From Brachypterus glaber (lineage: Eukaryota > Arthropoda > Insecta > Coleoptera > Kateretidae), in NCBI GenBank assembly GCA_958510825.1, contig OY294044.1, positions 81,266,895 through 81,330,894 on the forward strand: 64,000 bases of DNA. The letters are read 5' to 3'. This document shows positions 46,736-58,178 of this stretch, piece by piece. The first letter of the stretch is position 1, and the number at the start of each line of letters is the position of its first letter. The position numbers and the translations under genes were made by a program. Under the pieces are notes generated by a model. The model saw only the letters and a list, made by a program, of their open reading frames with translations. It had not been told where the DNA came from and did no database searches.

Positions 46736-47062
46736 TTTGGTGGCACAAAATGTTACTTTCTCTTAAATGCTTTTTTTAACGGTTGCTCCTACAATTACAT
46801 TATATGACATTTTTTATGTATTTTTTTTTGAAGGAATCCATATTTTTTACAAAAAATCCAAAAAAGAATACACAGTTTGGGGCAAAAATGTGTGAGGCAC
46901 GCATCTGGATAAATTAAAAAAATATATACAAAAACTTATTGACCATATTAATACTAGTATACAAGCAAAAGCTCGTTGCTTTAACTTAAAGGGTACCAGA
47001 GTTTAACAGGTCATTCTAGACCTCTTAAATTTTGGCATGCCAGTTACTGATCACCCTGTATA
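46736..47062. mobile_element. Fragment of the CAGGGTGATCAGTAACTG MITE family
   Basis: It ends with CCTCTTAAATTTTGGCATGCCAGTTACTGATCACCCTG before TA, and shares TCTGGATAAATT, TACTAGTATACA and AAAGCTCGTTGCT with 5006-5520. The left terminus is missing. Confidence 0.65.
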
Positions 47063-48158
47063 TATTTTTAAGAGATATCAAAAAAGAAACTCATTTTAAA
47101 ATAGCTGTAGCTGTTGGCAAACTTTTTTTATACTGCTACCTACTAACCTAACCTAGTAAGTTTTGTTTAAAATTTTCCTCTAAATTTGTAAAAGTTTGCA
47201 AAATTAAATGATATCCACGAAATCTTACCAAAATTGACATATCAAGAGTTCAACAATTACAGAAATTGATCTCAATTTTTAACAAAATACACTGAAATTC
47301 GGATAATTTTATCCTTGTTGGCAGCAGGGCCTTCTCGTAATAAATTATCTCACATAATAAATTCTTTTGCCTCAATTTTCTTAAAATACTTAAATATATA
47401 TTTTTGTTAATAATTTAATAATGTATTTTGGGAAAAGAGTGTAGAAAAAATAGTGTACCCAACTCGCTCAGAAAATGTAATTTTCTCGCTTATTTTCTAT
47501 AAAGTCTTGGCATCCACCTCGTGCGTCTATATCAAACTCGTTACTATGACTCACTACTATTCCGTACAAGGGAAAAAATGGACGTGAAATAATATAAAAA
47601 ATTGAGGTAAAAATACCTTAGTTTACTAAATAATTTTACCATACTTGGCTATGTTTAATTCATGAAATTATGTATATAATGATGTTTCTATTTTGTCACT
47701 ATTATACTTACACGCATTTTGCGGGTTCTTATAGGCCCAGAGGAGTTTAGTACTTTTTTTCTTCTGGGTTGGCAACAGGATCCTGTCGACAAATAAATGG
47801 CGTCTTCCGTGAAAATTTCAACATCGCTTTTAAGTTTAGTTTTTTACGAAATTGTGTTTTAAGTTAATTTTTTTCGTGTTAATTATGGCTTGATTACTTG
47901 CAGTGAAAAAGGGAAGAGCTGACTATAAAAGATATCAAAATATGGTTTGTTCTTTGAATTTCAAATATTGCAAAATTTTTAATGCCAACCCAAAACAAAA
48001 ATACTTAAATCGGTCATCAATGTAAATGTAAGTTTTTTTTAATATTAGACCAAAATAGAAACACTCGTTTCAAAACACGTTTTTAGCACACTAGAACTTT
48101 AGAAAACTCGCCGCAAGCGGCTCGTTTTCTAAACTTGTTCGGGTGTTATGAAACTAGT
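47063..48158. other. Non-coding stretch, nothing recognised
   Basis: AT-rich. There is a small inverted pair near 48085-48130 (GAAAACTCGCCGC / GCGGCTCGTTTTC). Confidence 0.4.
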
Positions 48159-48370
48159 AGGGGTGACCGGGGCTAATTGTCTCACTTTTCATTCAAAGTC
48201 AGTTTTTTCCTTTATTTTTGTTTTTTTTTTTAATTGACCAAATGGTAATTTTAGCTGCATGTTTCAGTAATATTATTATAGGATAAAACATGGAAAAATT
48301 TACAGGGTATTAGAGTTATGATTTTTTTATGAAGTCTCGACAAATGCGACAACGTGCCCCGTCACGGCTC
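48159..48370. mobile_element. Short MITE, GGGGTGACCGGGGC ends
   Basis: GGGGTGACCGGGGCTAATTGTCTCA at the left pairs imperfectly with TGCGACAACGTGCCCCGTCAC at the right. About 210 bp. Confidence 0.55.
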
Positions 48371-48712
48371 TTAAAGTATATTTTTTTGAAGAAATATAAA
48401 GGTATTTAAAAAAAATATAAATAACTAATAAGACATGTGCCTTCCCAAAAGCCGATTTAAAATTACACAAAATTACAACAATAATATAAAATTATTTGAA
48501 ATTACATATATTTACATTAATTTACAGCTATTAATAATTACAGACAATGTAATTTTACAGAAAATTACTTGTCAGTTCAAGGTATCTTACTTATTGTTTC
48601 TATGAAATTTTTTACAAATCTTCCTTTACAGGGATCCATCGTCCGTTTTCTTTGTTAATTTTGTTAATCTACATTTTGATGAGAGACATTGTAAATGAAA
48701 ATAAAAAAATAT
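48371..48712. other. AT-rich spacer
   Basis: Low-complexity AATTACA-type words near 48460-48560. No gene. Confidence 0.45.
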
Positions 48713-48906
48713 AAGGACAGACATTTAATTTTAAACAAATTTATAAAAATATTAATTTATTATTCCATCAATCTATTTTTTAATGATCGTATAGAGTATA
48801 TTGGTAGACTGACTATCATTCTGTACGATGATTTGAAAATAGATTGATGGAATAATAAATTAATATTTTTATAATTTTGTTTAAAATTAAACATGTCTGT
48901 CCTTAA
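48713..48906. repeat. Inverted repeat, about 68-bp arms
   Basis: AAGGACAGACATTTAATTTT...CCATCAATCTATTTT pairs with AAAATAGATTGATGG...AATTAAACATGTCTGTCCTT. The loop contains CATTCTGTACGATGATTT, the uninterrupted form of the 49164 insertion site. Confidence 0.88.
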
Positions 48907-49163
48907 ATTCTACGTCTAACCAAACTTTAGTTGTACTGTGTGCTTGAGACACACAAGTCTTCAAAGTCTCCAGACTAGGAGAGGTATGAGTAGTTGTCTA
49001 CATCTAGCAATAGATGTCGCACAAGTATAAATTAATCTAATGACTTTACTTCTTTTGCGAATAAAATCTAAAAATGTTTTCTTAATCAGAGTGCAGAGTT
49101 GACTCTTGGTACTGAAGAGGGCCAGCAGCACGAAACTGTCAGTCTACCAATATCACTCTGTAC
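48907..49163. repeat. Dispersed repeat left of a MITE
   Basis: TACTGAAGAGGGCCAGCAGCA, ACTGTCAGTCTACCAATATCACTCTG match 48795-48823 (inverted/direct parts) and 18815-18870. It continues after the MITE at 49591 (GATAATTGGAAAATAGATTGATGG). Confidence 0.6.
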
Positions 49164-49586
49164 ACGGAAAGAAATTAGTGGGCTCTGCGCTATACATTAT
49201 AAGATATTTGGTAACAGTGGCAAATTATAGTGATTTAAGCTATAGATTATAAGGGACACAATAACTAATAATGTTAAAAATAAATTGGAAACGATTATAT
49301 ATATTACAGACACGATTATATTTATTACAGGCACTATTATAAATTTACAGAAATTTTATTATATTATAAAAATTATTAGCACGGACAATAATTAAATCTA
49401 TTTAAGCTATAAATGCCATACTATTTGTTATAATTTATTATTCACTAAACAATTAAAGTATTTCATATAAATTTTTACACTGACTGCCATAATTGTAAGA
49501 GAAAGCCTTGTATTTATATAATAAGCGATTATAATTTGCTTGGTATGTGTGTTATAGCGCTCCTAGCTATAATTTTTTTTTTCCGT
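49164..49586. mobile_element. MITE with ACGGAAARAAATTA ends, GTAC duplication
   Basis: 423 bp. ACGGAAAGAAATTAG at the left pairs with AATTTTTTTTTTCCGT at the right. GTAC is on both sides (49160-49163, 49587-49590). The repeat copy at 48815-48840 shows the empty target with a single GTAC. AT-rich interior, no ORF. Confidence 0.8.
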
Positions 49587-49590
49587 GTAC

Positions 49591-51500
49591 GATAATTGGA
49601 AAATAGATTGATGGAGTAATAAAAAAAATAAATTCTTCGACTATAACACATTACCTTTTTTTAAAACACTTTTATTTCCATTTTCTGTTAATTAAATTTT
49701 AATTTAGATTGAAATAAAGATTACCGACTATTTTACGATATATAGTTTTCTATAAAAATTATTATTTTCGCAAAGCTCTCTGGAGCTTTTCCTCTTCATA
49801 GTTAATTCATTGTAGTTGCATGTTACGATCTTTTTAATTAAAACCGCCTTCATGTAACTTCTTTATTAGCTCTAGTCTTGTTATACTCCTCGTAGCTTTA
49901 CAGCGGAGGAGATCACCATGAATGGGATACTTTTTTTTAAAGGGCTGGAAAATTAATTTTTAATCTTTTTTCCTTTATTTTCCCCATTTTAAAAACTTTC
50001 AAAATTTCGGGAAAACCTCGTATTCATGCAAAAATTTTCATTTTTTTTACGTATTTTTTACGTTTTATGACTTTTTATGTCGATATTAATAAATTTCGAA
50101 AAAAAAAATTCGCACGATCGGTTGGCCTGTCCGGGAAATCTTGTGTGCACTATTACTTAAGAACACTTTAAGCTAGAGATTTGAAATTTGGCATACAGGT
50201 ATGTTACCAAAAGTTGTCGCTCCGGATTGTTTTTGGTGAACATTGTGGTGCGGCAAGGGGGGCAAACGGGGAAAATACTTTTTTTTATTGATTGAAATTG
50301 AAATTTGATATATTAAGGTTGCTGAAATTGAATTTGATAAAAAAAAATTCTTTACCGCCTCGGGGTTTTTGTGGTTGACGAAATTGAATCTGATAATAAA
50401 ATTTTTCTTATTCCACCTCCTGAGGAGCGGGGTTAGATTTCGTGAAGATAGGTATATTAGGGTTTTTGCAAAAAGAAAATTAAACAAAAAGAAAGAAATA
50501 AAAATTGTAAAAAAAAATTTAAGTTTTTTTCTTTATTTTTTTCAATCATTTTTTGTTTTTCAAAAACTTTTTTTAAAGAAAAGAAAAATATTTTTTTATT
50601 TTTTTTTAAATATTTTTACTTTCCCCGAGGAAAGTCAAGCGTTAGTAAAAAAATTCTATTTTTTTACGTTTCTCGACGTTTTATATCCAAAAAATACGAT
50701 TTCCGCCAAAAAAAGATTCTGTCTGTCGGTTCGTCTGTCTGTCTGTCCGGAATATTTGTGACCACGATAACTTAAGAACGCTTCGAGCTAACGACGTCAA
50801 ATTTGGACCATCGGTTGATTATCCAAAGCTCTAGGCTGTTTTGGTAAAAATCGGATTGAGGTAAAATGGGGTAAAAACAATTTAAAAAAAATCAATTTAT
50901 TTTTCGTTTTACGGAAAAAGCGAGAAAAAATAAACTTTTAAATAAAAAAAAAAAATTGAAAAATAAAAAAATTTAAATTTTGTTTTTAGATTTTTTTTTT
51001 ATTTTTAATGAACCTAGGCCTATAGGGGAAAGTATTATTTTGTTGGCAGCGTTATTTTTAATTATTTGGAAAGTGCATAAAGCTGAAGTATGCAATGTTT
51101 TTTGCAAAGAAATTAAAAAAAAAAATAAAATCGACTTTATTTAATAAAAAACTGGTAACTAGTAGTTTTAGATCAAATTAAGCCCTTTTGGATCCATAAA
51201 TAAATAAATAAGCAAGAAACGTCAAAATTGTCGTTTTGGTATGGTTTTACTCTACCCTCTGAGGAATGGGGGGTAGTTTGCGTGAAAATTGGTATATTAG
51301 GTCTTTTAAGGTTGCTTAAAGTGAATCTGATAATAAAAAAAATTCAACTCCATCCCCTGAGGGGCGGGTTGTAGTTTTTTGAAAATTTGTATACTTATTG
51401 GGATTTTTGAGGTCGCTAAAACTGTATCTTAAAATATATTTTTTCTAAATTCACCACGGAAGTGAAAAATGGAAAGCTTTTTTACTGGGCAGTGTATTTT
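49591..51500. repeat. Mosaic of dispersed repeat fragments
   Basis: 50105-50260 and 50710-50870 both carry a CTGTC(C/T)G run followed by AACTTAAGAACRCTTYRAGCTA and TTTGGxxxAC, as at 31415-31560. CCTGAGGAGCGGGGTTAGATTTCGTGAA-type words occur near 50415, 51255 and 51355. 50870-51060 (TTTTCGTTTTACG, AACCTAGGCCTATAGGGGAA) matches an arm of the 6742-8088 foldback. The 104- and 130-codon frames here are low-complexity. Confidence 0.5.
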
Positions 51501-53152
51501 AGTTATCATATTTGGAAATAAAAGAACACGGTCCAAGTGTTAAACCTGAATAATATTTATTTTTACCCAAAATACAAGCATTAAAAAAACGTAACTTGTC
51601 CCATTTAAGAACACGATATTTTTGAATGTGTCAAAAATACAAAAGTGCCATTAAAGATAACGAATCATGAAAATAATAATTATTATTATAATTAATAACC
51701 ATAAACGTATGTTATTTCATAATAGGCTAAAAATATTTACGTTTATAATATAAGGACGCGAAATTTGTACCACTCAAAAATACTAACAATCTTATCAAAA
51801 ATATTAGGCTAAAAATATTTACCTTTATAATATATTTATATTCGATTATTTGCTATATATAACATGTTATGGGGGAGTAGCCAAAATATAAAATTTTAAA
51901 GCCTTTAATAATGCGGAAACCGGGGTATGAAGTGTATGAATTTTGATACAATTTGCGTTACGTAATATTTGAATTAGCTTATTCTTAGTTGTCAGGTTTA
52001 GACTCCCTGATTCGTTAGATTTAAATAACCTCAGTATAATTTGAGTATAAATTTATAAACCGCATTTGGTAAACGTGACTAACAAAAATAAAATATTGCG
52101 CGAGTGGTCTCGATTTTTGTATAGGCTTGGCCTGGTGAATTTATGAAAGAAGTGCCTACCAGTTGTCTGAAGTCATATCATACATTTAGTTCGAAGTCCA
52201 AAGTTCGGACCCCGAAAAATGTAAAAATAAAAAAAATGCACCCTTATGCGTTATATACGAATCTACACAACTTTTACAAATATCCGTGGGTCTTTCTGTG
52301 CGATTTCTTGTCCGCGCGAAAACTTCGATTGACAAAAAAAATTAGTCTTGGTAAGGATACAAAGCGTATTGTAATTAAAAAGAAATTCACTTTAAAATAA
52401 AAAAATATATGGGGGCTAAGCATGTAAAAAATTAAAAATACTGAAAAACTCGGATCAACTTCATTGCTTGAAGACAGATTATTTTAAAAAGATCAATTGT
52501 AAAAAAATGCTCTCAACAAAAAAGTTTTAGGGAAAAATCTTTCACGTAAAACCTCAAAAGAAAAAAAAAGCTGCTTGCAAGGAGTATACCGTAGAATGCA
52601 AAGCATTATACATCTTCTTGTTTTAATTAAAATAACGCTGCTGCAATTTTTATCCATCATCTTTGTAGCACACTTTAGAATATTGGCAAAGCCGGATGTG
52701 AGTTTAATTTTCACCAACCAAAATGCAAAAAAAAAACTTTTACTACGATCTAATAGAAAAGTTAACATTTCTAGAAAAACAAATGAAGTTTAGAGACTTC
52801 TAAATCACCTATTTCTTAGTATTTTACTTTTCTGCTCGTTACCATGACAGCAAGCAGAAAAGTGACTTTTTTCGCGTGTACAGTGTAGGCAACCGGCATG
52901 TTAATCATAAAACAGCTGTTAGTTATATGCGACGAGATGTTGGTCCTCCATTTTTTTAATATAAAATAGTTATTTATTTTGAATCAAATTTCAATTTCTT
53001 GTGCTAATTATTTGTGTGCTATATTATTGTTTTAAAAAAGGAACTATGGAGAGTTACTGTGATTAGGATTTACTTTTACATCAAAATACTTGCAGAAAAC
53101 TGTGCTGAAGTGCTGCGACCTTGTAAGAAATTTATTTATTTATTTTAGATCG
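51501..53152. other. Non-coding stretch with small repeat words
   Basis: 51955-51980 (TTTGCGTTACGTAATATTTGAA) is a remnant end of the Harbinger-type MITE. AATGCAAAGCATT (52595-52607) is a member of the dispersed hairpin motif. TACTTTTCTGCT / AGCAGAAAAGTGA near 52826-52865 is a short hairpin. The 85- and 91-codon frames have no domains. Confidence 0.45.
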
Positions 53153-53302
53153 TAGAAAAAATGTTGTTTGTATTACGAGCGCTAAATGTGAATTCTGCTT
53201 TCGCGTGATTGCTGATCTCGGCTAGATGCCACGATCAGCAAATTGCACGCTCAAAAATAAGTCATTTTGCGCTCTTAATACAAAAATAACCTTTTTCTAC
53301 AA
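53153..53302. repeat. Palindrome, about 150 bp
   Basis: GTAGAAAAAATGTTGTTTGTATTACGAGCGC-like left arm pairs with GCGCTCTTAATACAAAAATAACC at the right. The inner words GCGTGATTGCTGATC and GATCAGCAAATTGCACGC also pair. Confidence 0.75.
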
Positions 53303-53389
53303 ACGTCAGTAAAAGTATAATTTTTAACGAATGCTGTCACTGTCTAAAATGTAATTTAAAGGCACTGGTGTTAAAAGTAATTTACTTTT

Positions 53390-54335
53390 AGCACTGGTGA
53401 AGTTTGGGACAAAATTTGGCCTGCGATGCTTTTCTTGTTTTGTAGCGAGTTTTCCATATAGCCTTCCGCTACTGTACTGGACTTCCATCCACCGTGTCTT
53501 TTAATTGTAGTAAGATTAGCATCAGAATCTGCCAACAGCCGAATATCGTCGAAAGCAATGTCCAGTATAAAGGTGAGAATCAGGCAAATTTAGAAATTCA
53601 GCAATATTGGCATCTTACAAAACGTGTTAATTCCAACTGGAGTCGTGGCACGTTTATTCTTATTGTATTTTATGAAAATTCTTGAATGATTAGTGTTCTC
53701 TGGACGAAGGGCTATGTACTTTTTATAATACATAGTTCAAATATAATGAACATTCGTTGCACATTAGTTTTTGTGTCTGGTATATGCACAACTAGTGAAA
53801 TTCCTAAATCTTTGATATTATTCAATGTCAAGTTGCATAGTGCTTCGCTATGACAGGCTCCAAATACACCAAAAATTACGGCAACCTTCTGCATGAGATA
53901 TTTTTCATACTGCGCTTCTGCTAGAAATTTGTCGATTTGTTCCCTGGTCAACTTTCAACTTTTTTGGTCGATATTCTTCGCCCTTTCGCTTCAAAAAAGC
54001 AACAAGCTTGTAATATTTGCTTATGTCCTGATTGTTTATGTTCAACATCGCCTTCAACATGGAATAATTTGACCAAAGCGTTGACGATTTCCATATTTTG
54101 GACTTTTCTTCAAAGTATGCCAAAAGCACTGTTTCACTGAACTTGCCACTAACATTTTTCAGATCGCACCATCTCAAGAAACGATTGTACGAAAACTCGT
54201 GCCCTTGCTTTGACTTACTAGGCAATAACTCAAAAGTGGCTTTATTAGCAGCTTCTTCGATTTCCGCAGGGAGAAATTCATTTTCTTCATCACTTTCCAT
54301 GTCACGAGATTTGAAGTTACTTGTCAACAAAAGTC
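53390..54335 (-). pseudogene. Tyrosine recombinase (Crypton-like), broken
   Basis: On the minus strand the N-terminal SAM-like DNA-binding half is intact (54330-53905: words FSYNRFLRWCDLKNVSGKF, YFEEKSKIWKSSTLWSNYSM, YYKLVAFLKRKGEEYRPKK). A shifted frame (53951-53712) follows with LTLNNIKDLGISLVVHIPDTKTNVQR. Then a C-terminal piece near 53520-53400 contains LADSDANLTTIKRHGGWKSS and TVAEGYMENS. The catalytic box I region reads GACHSEALCNL, where an Arg is expected, the H-x-x-R part is not visible, and box II with the terminal Tyr remains. This matches proteins widespread in insect genomes related to Crypton transposons. It is inactive. Confidence 0.75.
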
Positions 54336-54886
54336 AAACTTTCATTACCTTAGCAACAATAAATTTTATGGACAACTGAATTTCAAAATGAAATTTTATA
54401 ATGTAAGATGCTTTGCGTTGATTTGTACTTTTAATAGTGTTTGTGGAAACAATAGTGTATGATATGTGTACTGAAAGTGATTTTATTTTATTCTAAGGGA
54501 TGGGACACTGCCTTCGGCGTCGTGTCTTAAACTTCCCTTCTCAAAAAATAAATTTAGCACTTATAAGTAAATAACTATTTTAAAACGGCATGCAACAAAA
54601 AACTTTTTTAACAGCCCTACTCTACCCTAATGTATATTCGGTTCTTATGCATGAATGGTCAAACATATTTACTTTGAGACAACTTTTACTTTTACCTTTA
54701 TATTAAAAATACAAATGTTAGCATTTTTTTTTCACGAAATAATTTCTTTGGAATGTTAATGGAAAATACACAGCACTAGCACTGCGTTCCAACTGAGTTA
54801 ACGAAAATTTGGATAAACTGAGCCTGATACATCATACTACAGAATAATGTTTTAGAATTAAAAAAAATATATATATATATATATAT
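54336..54886. repeat. Dispersed repeat copy and (AT)n run
   Basis: 54700-54835 matches 29300-29445 in order (AATAATTTCTTTGGAATGTT, GCACTGCGTTCC, GATAAACTGAGCCTGATACA). 54866-54886 is an AT run at the edge of the next element. Confidence 0.6.
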
Positions 54887-57519
54887 GAGGCATTCTTTCT
54901 GAACGAGCGACCCCCACTTAGCCAAAATTGGTGAGGTCCATTTGAGGTGTATAATGGCTCAAATAAAAGGTCTTGAAATCTACTTTCTAAATCTTAGTGG
55001 CCCTTACACTAAATCACTATAGGAGATCCAATATGGCCGCTAGAACCACGTGACCTTCACCACTTTTATTACTTAAACGACTATAAAACCACTCGCATGA
55101 ATCCGATTGAGGCCAAAAAGGGCCGAAATGAAAGTTCTTGAACTTTGCTTTCGAAAGCTGTGTGGTAAAAAATTTTTTGTTCACAAAAAGTCCAAAACCA
55201 CGTGGCTTTGGCGTTTTTACTTCAAAACATCAAAGAAATAAACTGTGGGGATTTTTGGGGTCGCTGATCATAAATCCAAAGTCAAATTTTTAAAATTCAA
55301 GATGGCGGATCCAATATGGCCGATGAGATTTTCCAAAATGAACCGATTCACGAAAAATTTGGTATGTGGGGGTTTTTGGCGTCACTGATCACGTATCCGA
55401 AATCAGATTTGTAAAATTCAAGATGGCGGATCCAATATGGCGGATGAGATTTTTTAAAACGAACCGATTCACGCCAAATTTGGTATGTGGGTGTTTTGGG
55501 GCCGCTAATTACGAATCTGAACGCAGATTTGTGAAATTTAATATGGCGGATCCAACAAGGCGAACGTTATTTTCAAAAATAAACCGATTTGCGCAAAATT
55601 TGACTTGTTAGGGTTTTTAAGGTCACTGATCACGTATTCGAAGTCAGATTTGTAAAATTCTAGATGGCGGGTCCATGTCACTTTGACATGTAGGCCATCT
55701 TTGGTTTTGTTGATTTTCAATTGTCATTATGTCCCTACATACCAATCTTCAAATCACTACGATAATCCAATCAAAATTTATAATAAGCATTTTTTCTAAA
55801 AATGACGGCTCGCTGCGCTCGCGGGAACGGCTAGTGTTTTTTGATTAAATTCTGTTTAAATATACACCATAAGCTTATATTTCAAATTTTAAGTCTCTGT
55901 GTCAATCCGATCAAAAGATATTAAGAAAACAAAAGGAAATCATGATGTGATTGTTTTGAACTGTAAGGCTAGCATTTTTTGGAATTTTTGTGTATGTGTT
56001 ATCTTTAAATAGTAACCATAAGCTTATATTTCAAATTTTAAGTCTCTACGTCAATTCGATGAAAATTTATTAAGGAAACAAAAATAAAAAAATATTTGGA
56101 CTTCACGGCTAGTATTTTTTTACTCTTAAACTATCCGATATAAAATATATACAATTAGCTTATATATCAAGTTTCAAGTCGATAGCTCATCCCGTTCAAA
56201 AGTGTAGAATCGCTTTGTTTTGCAAATATATAATAATAAATTCTGTTCTTCTTTAATGGCTGACTATTAATCGAACATTAAAATCTTCTCGAATTTTCTT
56301 CAATTGAATCTAAACAGTATTTTTTTTATACCACATTGGCTCAGAAACGTAATTTTAATTTTAATTTAAATAACTTCTGTTAGCCGACTTTAGCAAGTAG
56401 CAAGCGCTTATAAACCTGAATGGGACTCGAAGTTCTTTTACTAATTTTAAGAAAAAAATGCACCTATTCACGTGTTTTCGGTAGCCATTTTGTTTCTATT
56501 AAATTCAAGGCAGAGTTCTAGTAGAGAACGATATCTTTTATTTCAGCCTTTGACAACCTCAGTGAGACTCAAACAGTTCGTTTCTTTAATGTCTTGACGC
56601 AAAAACGCTAGAGATCCGAAGTCAAATTTGTAAAATTCAAGATGGCGGATTCAATATGGCGGACGAGATGTTCAAAAATAAACCTATTTATTACAAATTT
56701 GGTAAGTGAGGGTTTTTGAGGTTGTTGATTCAGAATCCGAAGTTAGTTTTGAAAAATTCAATATGAAGGATTCAATTTGGTGTACCAATTTTTGGAAACT
56801 TAACCGATTCTGCTAAAATTTTATTGACAGTCGTTTTTGAAGTCATGTTCATTACGTTATAACCCCATAACCCCAAATACCAAATTTGGCGTGAATCGGT
56901 TCATTTAAAAAAATCTGATCCGCCATATTGGATCCGCCATCTTGAATTTTACAAATCTGATTTCAGATACGTGATCGGAGACCCCAAAAACCCCCACATA
57001 CCAAATTTCGCGTGAATCGGTTTATTTTGGAAAATCTCATCGGCCATATTGGATCCGCCATCTTCAATTTTAAAAATTTGACTTTGGATTTATGATCAGC
57101 GACCCCAAAAATCCCCACACACCTACATAGACATCAATAAGAGTCAAACAGTTTATTTGTTTGATGTTTTGACGTAAAAACGCCAAAGCCACGTGGTTTT
57201 GGAGGCCATATTGGATTTTACGTGAACAAAAAAAATTTTACCACACAGCTTTCGAAAGCAAAGTTCAAGAACTTTCATTTCGGTCCTTTTTGGCCTCAAT
57301 CGGATTCATGCGAGTGGTTTTATAGTCGTTTAAGTAATAAAAGTGGTGAAGGTCACGTGGTTCTAGCGGCCATATTGGATCTCCTATAGTGATTTAGTGT
57401 AAGGGCCACTAAGATTTAGAAAGTAGATTTCAAGACCTTTTATTTGAGCCATTATAGACCTCAAATGGACCTCACCAATTTTGGCTAAGTGGGGGTCGCT
57501 CGTTCAGACAGAATGCCTC
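54887..57519. mobile_element. 2.6 kb foldback element, GAGGCATTCTKTCTGAACGA ends
   Basis: GAGGCATTCTTTCTGAACGAGCGACCCCC at the left is matched by its complement at the right (57491-57519), and the arms pair for several hundred bases (ATGGCTCAAATAAAAGGTCTTG, AGGAGATCCAATATGGCCGC). Inside, a 120-bp unit (GATGGCGGATCCAATATGGC, AACCGATTCACGCCAAATTTGG, GATCACGTATCCGAAATCAG) is tandem in the left arm (about 55245-55680) and recurs inverted in the right arm (56870-57110). Alternating AT lies on both flanks. No transposase. Confidence 0.85.
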
Positions 57520-57538
57520 ATATATATATATATATATA
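57520..57538. repeat. (AT)n between foldback and LTR
   Basis: 19 bp of alternating AT, directly followed by the LTR. Gypsy-type errantiviruses are known to insert in such sequence. Confidence 0.85.
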
Positions 57539-57786
57539 AGTTAACGACCTTCAGTCACTCACCTTTATTATATTAAATATCATTTCTGCTTATTATAATT
57601 TATAAACATTTCTTTATTAGGAAATAGCTTTGTAAGCATTTCACCTCAGATACCTAAAATGTATATTCCAAAACTTCAGTCTGTACTTAGCTTTGATCAA
57701 TAAACGAACTTGTATTTTTCTATCTAAATAAATTAATAAATTTATTTCCTTTTTAAAAACCTAACTTCGGGAACTCGGTAGATAAT
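57539..57786 (+). repeat. Probable 5' LTR
   Basis: It begins AGTTAACGACC directly after the AT run and ends GGTAGATAAT just before the primer-binding site, about 248 bp. AATAAA (57699-57704) is a candidate polyadenylation signal. AGTTAAC starts and short LTRs are usual for gypsy-type elements. The 3' copy is not in the window, so the exact ends are unconfirmed. Confidence 0.7.
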
Positions 57787-57801
57787 TGGCGCAGTCGGTA
57801 T
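57787..57801 (+). promoter_or_regulatory. Candidate primer-binding site (tRNA-Ser type)
   Basis: TGGCGCAGTCGGTAT starts immediately after the LTR. It resembles the complement of an insect tRNA-Ser 3' end used by several gypsy-group elements. The assignment is from memory. Confidence 0.7.
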
Positions 57802-57961
57802 TTCTTTGGGCGAATTAAGCAAAAATTCGTATCGGTTCGGCGATTTACCAGAGAAAAAAGAACCAGAAAAAATTCCGTGAAGACAGGACCAGCCAGGACA
57901 TCCAGGAGTGTGAGTGAACATCACAGCCAATGTACCAGGGGACGATCTTCACAATTCTACT

Positions 57962-57967
57962 GTAAGT
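57962..57967 (+). promoter_or_regulatory. Candidate splice donor for env mRNA
   Basis: GTAAGT lies in the leader just upstream of the first ATG. Errantiviral env is made from a spliced RNA with a leader donor, so this site is in a fitting position. Confidence 0.35.
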
Positions 57968-57971
57968 ACCT

Positions 57972-58178
57972 ATGTTTTTTAGAGGTCCCAGACAAGAAAT
58001 TTCAAGCTCAAGTTCTAGCTCAAGTGCAGGCTCAGAATTAGATTTAGAACAAACCCTAATTGATAACTTTAGTTTAGAAATTTTAAATTCATTTGAAAAC
58101 CTTAATATTAACGATATGGCTACAGGAAACGAACCTGTTGTACCCGTCCTTAAACATTTGATAATGATTCTGAAATGA
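57972..58178 (+). CDS. Short serine-rich leader ORF overlapping the USP start
   Basis: 68 codons. An eight-serine run (residues 11-18) is followed by an acidic segment (GSELDLEQTLIDNFSLEIL). I recognise no domain. Its TGA stop overlaps the USP ATG as ATGA (58175-58178), with the USP in the -1 frame. That geometry allows termination-reinitiation, or marks an old frame change that split one longer N-terminal region from the USP. It may be a remnant of a gag or host N-terminus. There is no close upstream competitor ATG after the donor-like site. Confidence 0.4.
   Translation: MFFRGPRQEISSSSSSSSAGSELDLEQTLIDNFSLEILNSFENLNINDMATGNEPVVPVLKHLIMILK

Noticed and set aside
50369..50761. 130-codon Phe/Lys-rich ORF
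   Set aside because: Composition follows T and A runs in a repeat mosaic; no domain.
55366..55720. ORFs on both strands with a 40-residue period
   Set aside because: The repeat unit is 120 bp, so open frames arise from tandem copies of a foldback element; no domain recognised.
57742..57930. 62-codon minus-strand ORF over the LTR and leader
   Set aside because: Antisense to the LTR end and primer-binding site; no domain.
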